17,410 nt of DNA, from contig JACQRE010000010.1 in NCBI GenBank assembly GCA_016206585.1, forward strand, positions 1 through 17,410, in the 5' to 3' direction. How positions within the stretch are numbered: position 1 is the stretch's first letter; every line of letters starts with the position of its first letter. This DNA is from Candidatus Omnitrophota bacterium (GTDB taxonomy: Bacteria > Omnitrophota > Gorgyraeia > Aquiviventales > Aquiviventaceae). The notes under the pieces are model-generated. The model was not told the origin of the DNA. It made no database searches and saw only the letters and a list, made by a program, of their open reading frames with translations. The position numbers were made by a program, and so were the translations under genes. Positions 4,985 to 11,680 of this stretch are shown here, one piece after another.

Positions 4985-6130
4985 TCACTTTCGATGGTCG
5001 AGGGGGACGAATTTCAACTCGCGGGGGCCGATGTAGAGCGCGAGCGGCCGGATGAGCCGGTTGTCCGCCGCCTGTTCCAGGACGTGGGCGGACCAGCCGA
5101 CCATCCGGGCGCACGCGAACATCGTGGTGAAGAGCTCCGTCGGGATGCCGAGGTAGTGCAGGAGGGAGGCGGAGTAGAAGTCGACGTTGATGTAGAGCTT
5201 CTTCGCCTGCCAGACCGCCTCCTGGAGCCGCTCGGAGATGTCGAACCACCTCGTCTCGCCCACCGATTCGCCGAGCCGCTTGGCGATCTCTTTCAGATGC
5301 TTCGCCCGGGGGTCCGCGCCCTTATAGACGCGGTGGCCGAACCCCATGAACCGCTTGTGATCGGCGAGCGTGCGCTGCACGTAGTGCTCGATCTGCTCGA
5401 CGCTGCCGATCTCCGTCAGCATCTCCATCGCCTTGCGGTTCGCCGCGCCGTGCAGCGGGCCCTTCAGCGAGCCGACCGCGGCGGTGATGGCGGAATAGTA
5501 GTCGGACTGCGTGCCGGTCACCGTCCGGGCCGTGAAGGTGGAGGCGTTGAAGCCGTGGTCAGCCAGGAGGATGAAGTACGCATCGAGCGCCCGCGCCTGC
5601 AACGGCGTGGGTTCCTTGCCGTGCAACAAATAGAGGAAGGTGGCCGCCTGTCCGACTCCCGGTGTGGGGCTGAGGAGCGGCTGGCCGGCCCGGTGGCGGC
5701 CGATGGCCGCGACGAGCGTCGGGATGACGGCGATGGTGCGCACCGCCTTGCGCTTGATCGATTCGAGCGACGTGTCGTTCTCCGACGGGTCGAGTACCCC
5801 CATCAGCGAGACGAGCGAACGCAGCGTCGCCATGGGGCCCGCGGCCTTCGGCAGCGTCTGGAGAAACGCCGTGAGCGGCGGATCCATCGCGCGCTGCGAC
5901 TCGAGCTGCGTCGTCCACTCCGCCAATTGGGCCCGCGTGGGCAGCGCCCCGAAGAGGAGGAGGTAGCCGACCTCCTCGTAGGACGCCCGGCCGATGAGCT
6001 CGTCGATGTGGTAGCCGCGATAGATGAGCTGGCAGCGGTGGCCGTCGACGTCGGAGATGGACGTCTCGCCGGCCACGACACCTTCCAGCCCCTTGCGCAC
6101 CTGCTCCGGTTGTGTGGCCTGTTCGCTCAT
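4985..6130 (-). CDS. Citrate synthase (short, type II-like)
   Basis: The enzyme condenses oxaloacetate with acetyl-CoA to citrate, the entry step of the TCA cycle. The 381-residue length fits the short dimeric bacterial type rather than the NADH-inhibited hexameric type (about 430). Catalytic residues are visible as His227 (GPLHGAANRKAMEML), His266 (GFGHRVYKGADPRAKHL) and Asp317 (YINVDFYSASLLHYLGIP). The substrate region LADHGFNASTFTAR (His192) and IYRGYHIDEL near the N-terminus also fit. 2-methylcitrate synthase is close in sequence and cannot be excluded from motifs, but the neighbours (malate dehydrogenase upstream, sucCD downstream) support citrate synthesis. The ATG overlaps the malate dehydrogenase TGA as ATGA, indicating translational coupling. 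Confidence 0.93.
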   Translation of the reverse strand: MSEQATQPEQVRKGLEGVVAGETSISDVDGHRCQLIYRGYHIDELIGRASYEEVGYLLLFGALPTRAQLAEWTTQLESQRAMDPPLTAFLQTLPKAAGPMATLRSLVSLMGVLDPSENDTSLESIKRKAVRTIAVIPTLVAAIGRHRAGQPLLSPTPGVGQAATFLYLLHGKEPTPLQARALDAYFILLADHGFNASTFTARTVTGTQSDYYSAITAAVGSLKGPLHGAANRKAMEMLTEIGSVEQIEHYVQRTLADHKRFMGFGHRVYKGADPRAKHLKEIAKRLGESVGETRWFDISERLQEAVWQAKKLYINVDFYSASLLHYLGIPTELFTTMFACARMVGWSAHVLEQAADNRLIRPLALYIGPRELKFVPLDHRK

Positions 6131-7074
6131 TTGGCGGATGCCTGCACCGCGGCCAGATTCCTGATGCCGTCGCTAACCTGTTTTGCCGAAGCGGCGAGGG
6201 CGGCGCGTTCCTCCGTAGTCAACGGCAGCTCGACGACCCGCTCGATCCCCGCGGCGCCGAGCTGGACCGGCACCCCGATGCACACCCCGCGCAGCCCGTA
6301 CTCCCCGTCCAGCCAGGCGCAGGCCGGCAGCACCGCGTGGCGGTCGCGCAGGATCGCTCCGGCCATCTCCACGACGCTGCTCGCCGGCGCGTAAAAGGCG
6401 CTGCCCTGCTTGAGCAGGGCCACGATCTCGGCCCCGCCGTCCTTCGTGCGCTGGAGGATGCCTTCGAGCTCCCCGGGCGGCAGCCGCGTCGTCACCGGCT
6501 CGCCGTGGACGGTGATCGAGCTCGTGAGCGGCACCATCAGGTCGCCGTGCGAGCCGAGCACCATGCCCTGCACCGCCGTCGGGGGCACCGACAACCGCTG
6601 CGCGATGAACGCGCGCAGCCGCGCGCTGTCCAGCACGCCCGCCATCCCCATCACGCGCTGCCGCGGAAACCCGCTGCGCTGCAGCGCGAGGGCGACCATG
6701 AGGTCGAGTGGGTTCGTGACCACGATGAGCACCGCCTCCGGCGCGGTTTTCGCGACGCGCTCGGCGACCGGGCCGATGATGTTCGCGTTGGCCGCGAGGA
6801 GGTCCTCGCGGGACATGCCCGGCTTGCGGGCGAGGCCCGCCGTGACGATCACGATCCGGCTGCCCGCCAGGGCGGCGACATCGGTCGTGCCGCGGACCGA
6901 GCCGCCGAAGCCCTCGACGGGAGCCGACTGGCTCATGTCCAGCGCCTTGCCCTGCGCGAGCCCCTCGACGACGTCGATGAGCGTGACATCGGCCAGCCCC
7001 TTGAGGGCGAGCAGATGCGCGGTGGTGGCGCCCACTTGTCCGGCGCCGATGACGGTGACGTGCGGCAAGGTCAT
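6127..7074 (-). CDS. mdh: Malate dehydrogenase, NAD-dependent (LDH-like type)
   Basis: The enzyme interconverts malate and oxaloacetate with NAD+. The 315-residue protein has the dinucleotide fold GAGQVG (10-15) with D34 (LID) placed for NAD rather than NADP. The active-site loop ARKPGMSRED holds substrate arginines R83 and R89, VVTNPLD is at 118-124, GVLDSAR has D149 and R152, and GSHGD has the catalytic H176. The two arginines in the mobile loop indicate malate rather than lactate specificity (lactate dehydrogenase has Gln at the first). Length agrees with the tetrameric LDH-like MDH group. The stop overlaps the citrate synthase start (ATGA), so the products of consecutive reactions are made together. 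No clear Shine-Dalgarno precedes its ATG; it is 31 bp after the small membrane protein gene. Confidence 0.94.
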   Translation of the reverse strand: MTLPHVTVIGAGQVGATTAHLLALKGLADVTLIDVVEGLAQGKALDMSQSAPVEGFGGSVRGTTDVAALAGSRIVIVTAGLARKPGMSREDLLAANANIIGPVAERVAKTAPEAVLIVVTNPLDLMVALALQRSGFPRQRVMGMAGVLDSARLRAFIAQRLSVPPTAVQGMVLGSHGDLMVPLTSSITVHGEPVTTRLPPGELEGILQRTKDGGAEIVALLKQGSAFYAPASSVVEMAGAILRDRHAVLPACAWLDGEYGLRGVCIGVPVQLGAAGIERVVELPLTTEERAALAASAKQVSDGIRNLAAVQASAK

Positions 7075-7105
7075 TGGCGGATGCGCGGGGGGAGGCTGGA
7101 AGCGG

Positions 7106-7393
7106 TTATCCGTGCTGGAGCAGCCGCAGCCCCAGCCACATCAGGCCGGCGCCGGCCACGGTCCAGCCGAGCCAGACGCCAAGGGCTGAGAGCCAGCGGA
7201 TGCCGGCGGTGAGCGCGGAGAAGCCGTCAAGAAACCATGCGTCCCAGCCATCCAGCGTCGCTGGCGAGAGGGAAACCGTTCGGTGGTGCGTCCTGTGGGC
7301 GGCCCGGAGTGCGTGACGCGCCACAAGCGCACCCACGCCGGCCGAGATCAGCCCCATGACAATCAACAACACACTGACAATCCCGATCGCCAT
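7106..7393 (-). CDS. Small membrane protein, unknown function, first gene of the TCA operon
   Basis: A 95-residue protein starting MAIGIVSVLLIVMGLISAGVGA, with a first membrane segment at about residues 2-25, a basic loop rich in His and Arg (ARHALRAAHRTHHRT) and a second segment near the C-terminus (WLSALGVWLGWTVAGAGLMWLGL). I do not recognise the family. A real gene is supported by its two well-formed hydrophobic segments, a promoter-like TTGACG-N17-TAGACT upstream and a 31-bp gap to mdh. A TTG at 7402 could extend it by three residues. No Shine-Dalgarno is evident. It may only be a leader gene for the operon; a link to TCA enzymes is not shown. Confidence 0.6.
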   Translation of the reverse strand: MAIGIVSVLLIVMGLISAGVGALVARHALRAAHRTHHRTVSLSPATLDGWDAWFLDGFSALTAGIRWLSALGVWLGWTVAGAGLMWLGLRLLQHG

Positions 7394-7435
7394 ACCATGC
7401 AACCAGTTGCGTCAACGACAACCCCGCGACGCCCC

Positions 7436-7464
7436 AGTCTAGCAGAGCCCCCCGGCAGCGTCAA
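7436..7464 (-). promoter_or_regulatory. Putative promoter of the TCA operon
   Basis: The minus strand carries TTGACG (7464-7459), a 17-bp spacer and TAGACT (7441-7436), matching 5/6 and 4/6 of the housekeeping sigma consensus. The predicted start near 7429 leaves about 36 nt before the ATG at 7393. No other minus-strand promoter as good is seen down to 2602. Confidence 0.5.
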
Positions 7465-7502
7465 CCATCCGCTGTGCTGTGTTGCCATTCATGCGACGCA
7501 TC

Positions 7503-7583
7503 AGGCATGCTTATTGGTAGTGCGCGCGTCCCCCTTCCAGGGGAAGGGGGACGGGTCTGTGCGTCCAAGTCAGGAGGTCCGGC
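7503..7583 (+). repeat. Leader of the first PilX-like gene (duplicated, with G-rich hairpin)
   Basis: This 81-bp leader is repeated before the second gene at 8923-9002 with about five substitutions and one 1-bp gap. It holds a perfect 12-bp hairpin, CGTCCCCCTTCC (7527-7538) with GGAAGGGGGACG (7542-7553) and loop AGG, then an unpaired region and AGGAGG at 7572-7577, the ribosome site. No convincing -35/-10 pair is visible. The hairpin has no T-run, so it is not a terminator. Confidence 0.65.
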
Positions 7584-8861
7584 ATGCGGGATCGAGAATC
7601 CGGGTTCGTGCTCCTGGCGGTCCTCGTCGTGCTGCTGGGCACCATTTCGCTCAGCGCGGCCGGGCTGTCCCGCTCGCTGCTGGAGCTCACCGCCGCGGAG
7701 CGGTTCATCGACAAGCAGCAGGCGTTCCAGCAGGCCGAGGCGGCGGTCGATGACGCGCTGGCGACCCTCACGGCAACCCCCACCCTGACGCTGCCCTACA
7801 CCATGCCGACGAGCACGACGACCAGCAGCGCGGTGCTGGGCTCGAAGACCTACACGATCATGGATCTGGGCAATCGCATCGCCCGGATCACCGCCAGCGG
7901 CTCCTCCGACGGGAATGTCTCGCAAACGATCGAGGTCGTGGTCCAGCTGCCTGCCTCCGAGCCGTTCCAGCAGGCGATCTTCGGCGACGCGGGTCTCCAG
8001 GTCAACAAGGACACCGTCGTGGACAGCTACAACTCCACGCTGGGCGCCTACACGCCGGCTCCCGCCACCGGCAACCGCTCCGATCACGCCGATCTGCGCA
8101 CGAACAGCACCGACGTGGACGCGGTCTCCATCCATCAAGACACCGTCATCAACGGCGACGTGATCGTCGGCGCGGGCGGCACCCCCTCCGTCGTCATCAA
8201 CAATGCGGGGACGATCACCGGCGATCAGACCGCGGCGGGCAGCAACTTGGCACTCGACCCCATCACGGTCCCGCCCGGCTCGCCCTGCGGCTCGTCGCTC
8301 ACGGTGCTGGATGGGCAGACGGTCACGCTGGACGTCGGCTCGTTCTGCCACTCCAGCGTCAGCATCGGCGACGGCGGGCGGCTCATCCTCAACGGCGACG
8401 GGCAGATCACGCTGGGCGACAGTGCGGCCACCGACCTCAACATCCCGGCAAACGCCACGCTGGAAATCACCGGCCAGGTGACGCTCGTCACGGAGGAGGT
8501 CAACCTGACCCACTGGCTCGACCTGACCGGCTCCGGCGCGAAACTCGACCTCTACGTGACCCACTCGATGTCCATGGAAGGCGTCATCAACACGAGCACC
8601 GACCCGACCAAGCTGCTGATCCTCTACGATGGCACCGACAAGCTCACGATGACGAAGGACGGCGACTTCTACGGGGCGATCTACGCGCCGAATGCCAAGG
8701 TGGAGTTCAATAAGGACGGGAACTTCTACGGAGCGGTCGTCGCGCAGTTCTTCTACATGAAGAAAGACGGCGGCTTCCATTTCGACGAAGCGCTTCTCGA
8801 CACCCCGATATCCAGCAACTCCAACGACGCCGCCGAAATCCTCTCCTGGCGCCAACCGTAA
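7584..8861 (+). CDS. PilX-like (minor pilin/GspK-type) surface protein, copy 1
   Basis: This 425-residue protein starts with a short charged leader MRDRESG followed by FVLLAVLVVLLGTISLSAAG, a prepilin-like cleavage site (Gly7/Phe8) and hydrophobic helix. As in PilX/GspK-type proteins there is no Glu at +5. The helix continues as RFIDKQQAFQQAEAAVDDALATL, the typical PilX 'A.q.AEaAl' stretch. The rest looks beta-rich with many Gly, Asp, Thr and Ser, includes a Cys pair (PGSPCGSS and GSFCHSS), and ends with FYGAIYAPNAKVEFNKDGNFYGAVVAQ, a repeated right-handed beta-type motif reminiscent of DUF7305 (name from memory), then LSWRQP. It is probably a minor pilin or pilus-tip/adhesin exported to the cell surface. 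No pilus assembly genes are in the window. AGGAGG sets the start. Confidence 0.78.
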   Translation: MRDRESGFVLLAVLVVLLGTISLSAAGLSRSLLELTAAERFIDKQQAFQQAEAAVDDALATLTATPTLTLPYTMPTSTTTSSAVLGSKTYTIMDLGNRIARITASGSSDGNVSQTIEVVVQLPASEPFQQAIFGDAGLQVNKDTVVDSYNSTLGAYTPAPATGNRSDHADLRTNSTDVDAVSIHQDTVINGDVIVGAGGTPSVVINNAGTITGDQTAAGSNLALDPITVPPGSPCGSSLTVLDGQTVTLDVGSFCHSSVSIGDGGRLILNGDGQITLGDSAATDLNIPANATLEITGQVTLVTEEVNLTHWLDLTGSGAKLDLYVTHSMSMEGVINTSTDPTKLLILYDGTDKLTMTKDGDFYGAIYAPNAKVEFNKDGNFYGAVVAQFFYMKKDGGFHFDEALLDTPISSNSNDAAEILSWRQP

Positions 8862-8922
8862 GACCCCCGCTTCCGCCGCACAAGTCACCGGCCCGCCTCC
8901 CTTGCCCGCTCCACCTCACATG

Positions 8923-9002
8923 AGGCATGCTTGTAAGTAGTGGGCGCGTCCCCCTTCCAGGCGAAGGGGGCGGGTCTGTGCGTCCAAGTCAGGAGGTCCG
9001 GC
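8923..9002 (+). repeat. Leader of the second PilX-like gene, copy of the first leader
   Basis: The 80-bp sequence matches the leader at 7503-7583 at about 93% by manual count; its last 28 bases before the ATG are identical. The hairpin is retained in shorter form, CCCCCTTC (8950-8957) with GAAGGGGG (8963-8970). AGGAGG at 8991-8996 is the ribosome site. The 61 bp between the first stop codon and this leader (8862-8922) shows nothing else recognisable. Confidence 0.65.
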
Positions 9003-10280
9003 ATGCGGGATCGAGAATCCGGGTTCGTGCTCCTGGCGGCCCTCATGGTGCTCATCGGCGCGGTCTCGCTCGGCGCCGCGGGGCTGTCCCGCTCGCTGAT
9101 CGAGATGACCGCCGCGGAGCGGTTCATCGACAAGCAGCAGGCCTTCCAGCAGGCCGAGGCGGCGGTCGACGACGCACTGGCCACCCTCACCGCGGATCCG
9201 AACCTGGCGCTGCCCTACACGATGCCCACGAGCACGACGACCAGCAGCGCGGTGCTGGGCTCGAAGACCTACACGATCACGGATTTGGGCAACAGCCGCC
9301 GGCGGCTCAGCGCCACCGGCACGATGACCGGCGGCGTGGCCCAGACCATCGAGGTGGTCGTGGAGGTGCCGGCTCCGGCGCTCTTTCAGCAGGCGCTGTT
9401 CGGAGAGGACAACCTCCACATCCACCAGGGCATCCTCATCGACAGCTACGACTCCACGCTGGGTGCCTACACGCCCGCGCCCGACACGACCAACCGCAAC
9501 GCCAACGGCCACCTGCGGACCAACAGCACCGATCCCGGCGCCATCCAGCTCGACCAGAACGTCCACATCGCGGGTGACGTACTCGTCGGGTCCGGCGGGG
9601 TACCCTCGGTCGTGATCCAGCAAGCCTCTGGCGTGCAGATCGACGGCCAGCCGGACGACATGAGCAACCTGACGCTGACCGCCATCGAGACGCCGCCCGG
9701 CACGCCGTGCGGCAGCGCGCTGACCATCCCCCAGGGCACGACGCAAACCATCGACATCTCGGGCGGGTTCTGTTACTCCAGCGTCACCGTGGAGAAAAAC
9801 GCGAGCCTGACGATCACCGGAGACGGCCAGATCACCCTGGGAGATAACGCGGCCACGGACCTCAGCGTTGCCACTGACGGCGCGCTCGAATTCACCGGAA
9901 CCGTCACCGTGGTCGCCCAGGAGATCGATCTCAACGCCCTGCAATTGGACGCCGCCGCGAAGTTGACCGTGTACGCCGCCTCCAGCCTGGAGATGCGCGG
10001 CGTGATCAACGCCAGCGAGGACCCGAAGACGCTGTCCATCCTCTACTCCGGCACGGATGCCATCGATCTCGGCCAGGATTCGGCGTTCTATGGCACGATC
10101 TACGCCCCCGACGCGGAAGTGGACCTGCACCAGTCCGGGGATGTGTACGGCGCGATCATCGCGAAGTCGGTCAAGTTCGACCAAGGCGGGCGCCTCCACT
10201 TTGACGAAGCCCTGATGACCATGAACGTCGATGGATCCACCGGCAGTCAGCCGCGCATCATCTCTTGGCGCCAGCCGTAA
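9003..10280 (+). CDS. PilX-like (minor pilin/GspK-type) surface protein, copy 2
   Basis: This is a tandem paralogue of the gene at 7584 and has exactly the same length (425). Residues 1-100 are nearly the same (MRDRESGFVLLAALMVLIGAVSL, then ERFIDKQQAFQQAEAAVDDALATL and STTTSSAVLGSKTYTI), while the middle is much more diverged. Shared framework positions include SYDSTLGAYTPAP, the Cys pair (PGTPCGSAL, GGFCYSS), DGQITLGDNAATDL, FYGTIYAPDAEVDLHQSGDVYGAIIA, FDEAL and the end ISWRQP. The prepilin-like leader and cleavage site are unchanged. The start at 9003 follows the copied AGGAGG; an in-frame ATG at 8940 lies in the leader and is unlikely. The two products may form a pair of related minor pilins or alternative surface variants; function is inferred from the N-terminus. 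Confidence 0.78.
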   Translation: MRDRESGFVLLAALMVLIGAVSLGAAGLSRSLIEMTAAERFIDKQQAFQQAEAAVDDALATLTADPNLALPYTMPTSTTTSSAVLGSKTYTITDLGNSRRRLSATGTMTGGVAQTIEVVVEVPAPALFQQALFGEDNLHIHQGILIDSYDSTLGAYTPAPDTTNRNANGHLRTNSTDPGAIQLDQNVHIAGDVLVGSGGVPSVVIQQASGVQIDGQPDDMSNLTLTAIETPPGTPCGSALTIPQGTTQTIDISGGFCYSSVTVEKNASLTITGDGQITLGDNAATDLSVATDGALEFTGTVTVVAQEIDLNALQLDAAAKLTVYAASSLEMRGVINASEDPKTLSILYSGTDAIDLGQDSAFYGTIYAPDAEVDLHQSGDVYGAIIAKSVKFDQGGRLHFDEALMTMNVDGSTGSQPRIISWRQP

Positions 10281-10284
10281 GCCG

Positions 10285-10313
10285 TTGACACCTCTGTCGT
10301 CTCCCCGCATACT
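10285..10313 (+). promoter_or_regulatory. Strong promoter giving a predicted leaderless mRNA
   Basis: A perfect TTGACA (10285-10290) is followed after exactly 17 bp by CATACT (10308-10313), 4/6 match to TATAAT. Seven bases beyond the -10 lies 10320, which is the A of the next gene's ATG. The gene would therefore be transcribed without a 5' leader, in agreement with the lack of a ribosome site. Confidence 0.65.
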
Positions 10314-10319
10314 ACTGGC

Positions 10320-10736
10320 ATGATGGTTCGCGGCCTGCCGTTACCCTGCCTGCTGTGCACGGCCCTCCTCGCGGTGTTCATCCCCCACGCGTCCGCGCAG
10401 CCGCAGACGCTGCGCGGAGAGATCGTCGATCCGGCGGCCTATCTCAAGACGGGCGAACACGGTCCGGAGCGGGAAGAGCTCACCTACGAAGCGGTGGACG
10501 GCGGGCAGACCCTCGCCCTGCTGGAGGAGCGCACGAACGCGCTGTACCTGTTCCTGGCTGAGGAGCCGGGCGAGGATCCGAACGAGCTGGCGTACGACTA
10601 CGTCAACCGGCAGGTCACGGTCGTCGGGCAGGTCTTCGAGCGCAGCGGCCTGAAAGGGATCATCGTCAGTTCGATCGCGCCCGCCGCCGCAGACCCGACC
10701 CCGCCGTCCGCGGCCGCCCCCGCTCCGGCCAACTAA
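10320..10736 (+). CDS. Secreted OB-fold-like small protein
   Basis: A 138-residue protein with a clear signal peptide: MMVRGLPLPCLLCTALLAVFIPHASAQP, with probable cleavage after ASA. The mature part, TLRGEIVDPAAYLKTGEHG, then GGQTLALLEERTNALYLFL and VNRQVTVVGQVFERSGLKGIIVSSI, has the strand pattern of small exported OB-fold proteins (a 'G.ivD..yl..g..G' start and a 'V.V.G.v....G.k.i.V..i' end). The tail is Ala/Pro rich. Function is unknown; periplasmic or surface binding is possible. It follows the PilX-like pair but has its own promoter. An alternative start is the ATG one codon later. Its TAA overlaps the stop codon of the convergent kinase gene, so there is no room for a terminator. Confidence 0.7.
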   Translation: MMVRGLPLPCLLCTALLAVFIPHASAQPQTLRGEIVDPAAYLKTGEHGPEREELTYEAVDGGQTLALLEERTNALYLFLAEEPGEDPNELAYDYVNRQVTVVGQVFERSGLKGIIVSSIAPAAADPTPPSAAAPAPAN

Positions 10737-11680
10737 CCGGCCGACCTCAAGCGCGCGATCCGGACGCGCGGCAGCAACCGGCGCACGTCCTTCCGATGGC
10801 ACAGCTCCGTGCCCGGCGTCATCGCCGCCGCCGACCCGCAGGCGACGCCTGCGCGCAACGCCTCGACCGGCGAGCGGCTGCGCAGCCACTCCACCACGAA
10901 CCCCGCCACCAGGGAGTCGCCGGCTCCGACCGCTGAACGGACCCTGACCGCCGGCGGACGCGCCATCCACATCTCGCCGGTGGCCCGGCAGGCGAGCATC
11001 GCCCCGTCCTCCCCCATCGACACGACGGCCAGCTCCGGGCCGCGCGCCAGCAGCTCCCGTGCGGCCCGCACAACGCGGGCCTCTGTCGTGAGCCGGAACC
11101 CGACGAGCGTTTCCGCCTCCTGGCGGTTGGGTTTGATGAGCCAGGGCCGTGCGGCCAGCCCGCGCCGCAACGGTTCGCCGGAGGCATCGAGCACGGTCAG
11201 GCACTGGCGTTGCCTCGCGGCGCGGAGCCACTGAGCGTAGACCGCCGCGGCCACGCCGGGCGGCAGGCTGCCGGAACACACCACGCACCGGGCCGTCGCC
11301 GCGGCGCGCAGGAGAAGCCGTGCTAGCTGCCGCAGCGACGCGGCGGGCACCGCCGGGCCGGCGGTATTGAGCTCGGTGAGCGCTGGCGGCCGGACGGTGC
11401 GGATCTTGTAGTTGTTGCGCGTGCGGCCCGGGATGGGCACCAGCGTGTGGGGGATGGCCAGACGGTTCAGCAGCTGCCGGAGGATGAGCCCGTCTTCTCC
11501 GCCGGCGACGCCGAGTGCCAGGGTGCGCCCGCCCAGCTCACGCACCACGCGCGAGACGTTGATCCCCTTCCCGCCCGGATAGCGGGTGAAGCCGCTGGCC
11601 CGGTTCAGCTCCCCGACGCGCAGGGCGGGCAGCTCGATCCACTCATCGAGCGAGGGGTTGAGGGTGACGGTGATGATCAT
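10733..11680 (-). CDS. PfkB-family hexose-phosphate kinase (1-phosphofructokinase-like)
   Basis: This 315-residue ribokinase-fold kinase resembles 1-phosphofructokinase, tagatose-6-phosphate kinase and Pfk-2. The FruK/LacC-type start MIITVTLNPSLDEW, the sugar-binding YPGGKGINVSRVVRELG (PGGKG at 35-39), SGSLPPG (136-142), the KPNRQEAE motif and the catalytic VGAGDSLVAG with base D255 are all present. It probably phosphorylates a sugar phosphate, e.g. fructose 1- or 6-phosphate; the sequence alone does not fix which. No PTS fructose transporter gene is next to it. Instead the start lies 38 bp inside the end of glgA, so it belongs to the glycogen operon and may feed glycolysis from glycogen. The stop (TAG) overlaps the stop of the convergent OB-fold gene in the shared bases CTAA. 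Confidence 0.85.
   Translation of the reverse strand: MIITVTLNPSLDEWIELPALRVGELNRASGFTRYPGGKGINVSRVVRELGGRTLALGVAGGEDGLILRQLLNRLAIPHTLVPIPGRTRNNYKIRTVRPPALTELNTAGPAVPAASLRQLARLLLRAAATARCVVCSGSLPPGVAAAVYAQWLRAARQRQCLTVLDASGEPLRRGLAARPWLIKPNRQEAETLVGFRLTTEARVVRAARELLARGPELAVVSMGEDGAMLACRATGEMWMARPPAVRVRSAVGAGDSLVAGFVVEWLRSRSPVEALRAGVACGSAAAMTPGTELCHRKDVRRLLPRVRIARLRSAG

Noticed and set aside
4994..6394. 466-residue plus-strand open frame opposite citrate synthase and mdh
   Set aside because: The composition is Arg/Glu/Asp/Leu-rich with no recognisable fold; citrate synthase and mdh on the other strand have full catalytic motifs. Long shadow frames are normal in GC-rich DNA.
7106..7402. TTG start at 7402 for the small membrane protein
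   Set aside because: The ATG at 7393 gives a hydrophobic segment right at the start and fits the predicted promoter equally well; TTG is kept only as an alternative.
7503..7583. Cyclic-di-GMP riboswitch in the PilX-like leader
   Set aside because: Pilin genes are often controlled this way, but the leader is too short and lacks the conserved two-helix core of either c-di-GMP class; only one hairpin is seen.
8940..9002. Upstream extension of the second PilX-like gene from the ATG at 8940
   Set aside because: The extension covers the duplicated leader, hairpin and ribosome site, and would place about 20 extra residues before the prepilin leader, unlike copy 1.
7461..10310. Two long minus-strand open frames (7461-8888 and 8916-10310) opposite the PilX-like genes
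   Set aside because: They are rich in Arg, Gly, Asp and Val with no domain, and mirror the codon structure of the GC-rich plus-strand genes. The plus-strand frames have prepilin leaders, ribosome sites and conserved motifs.
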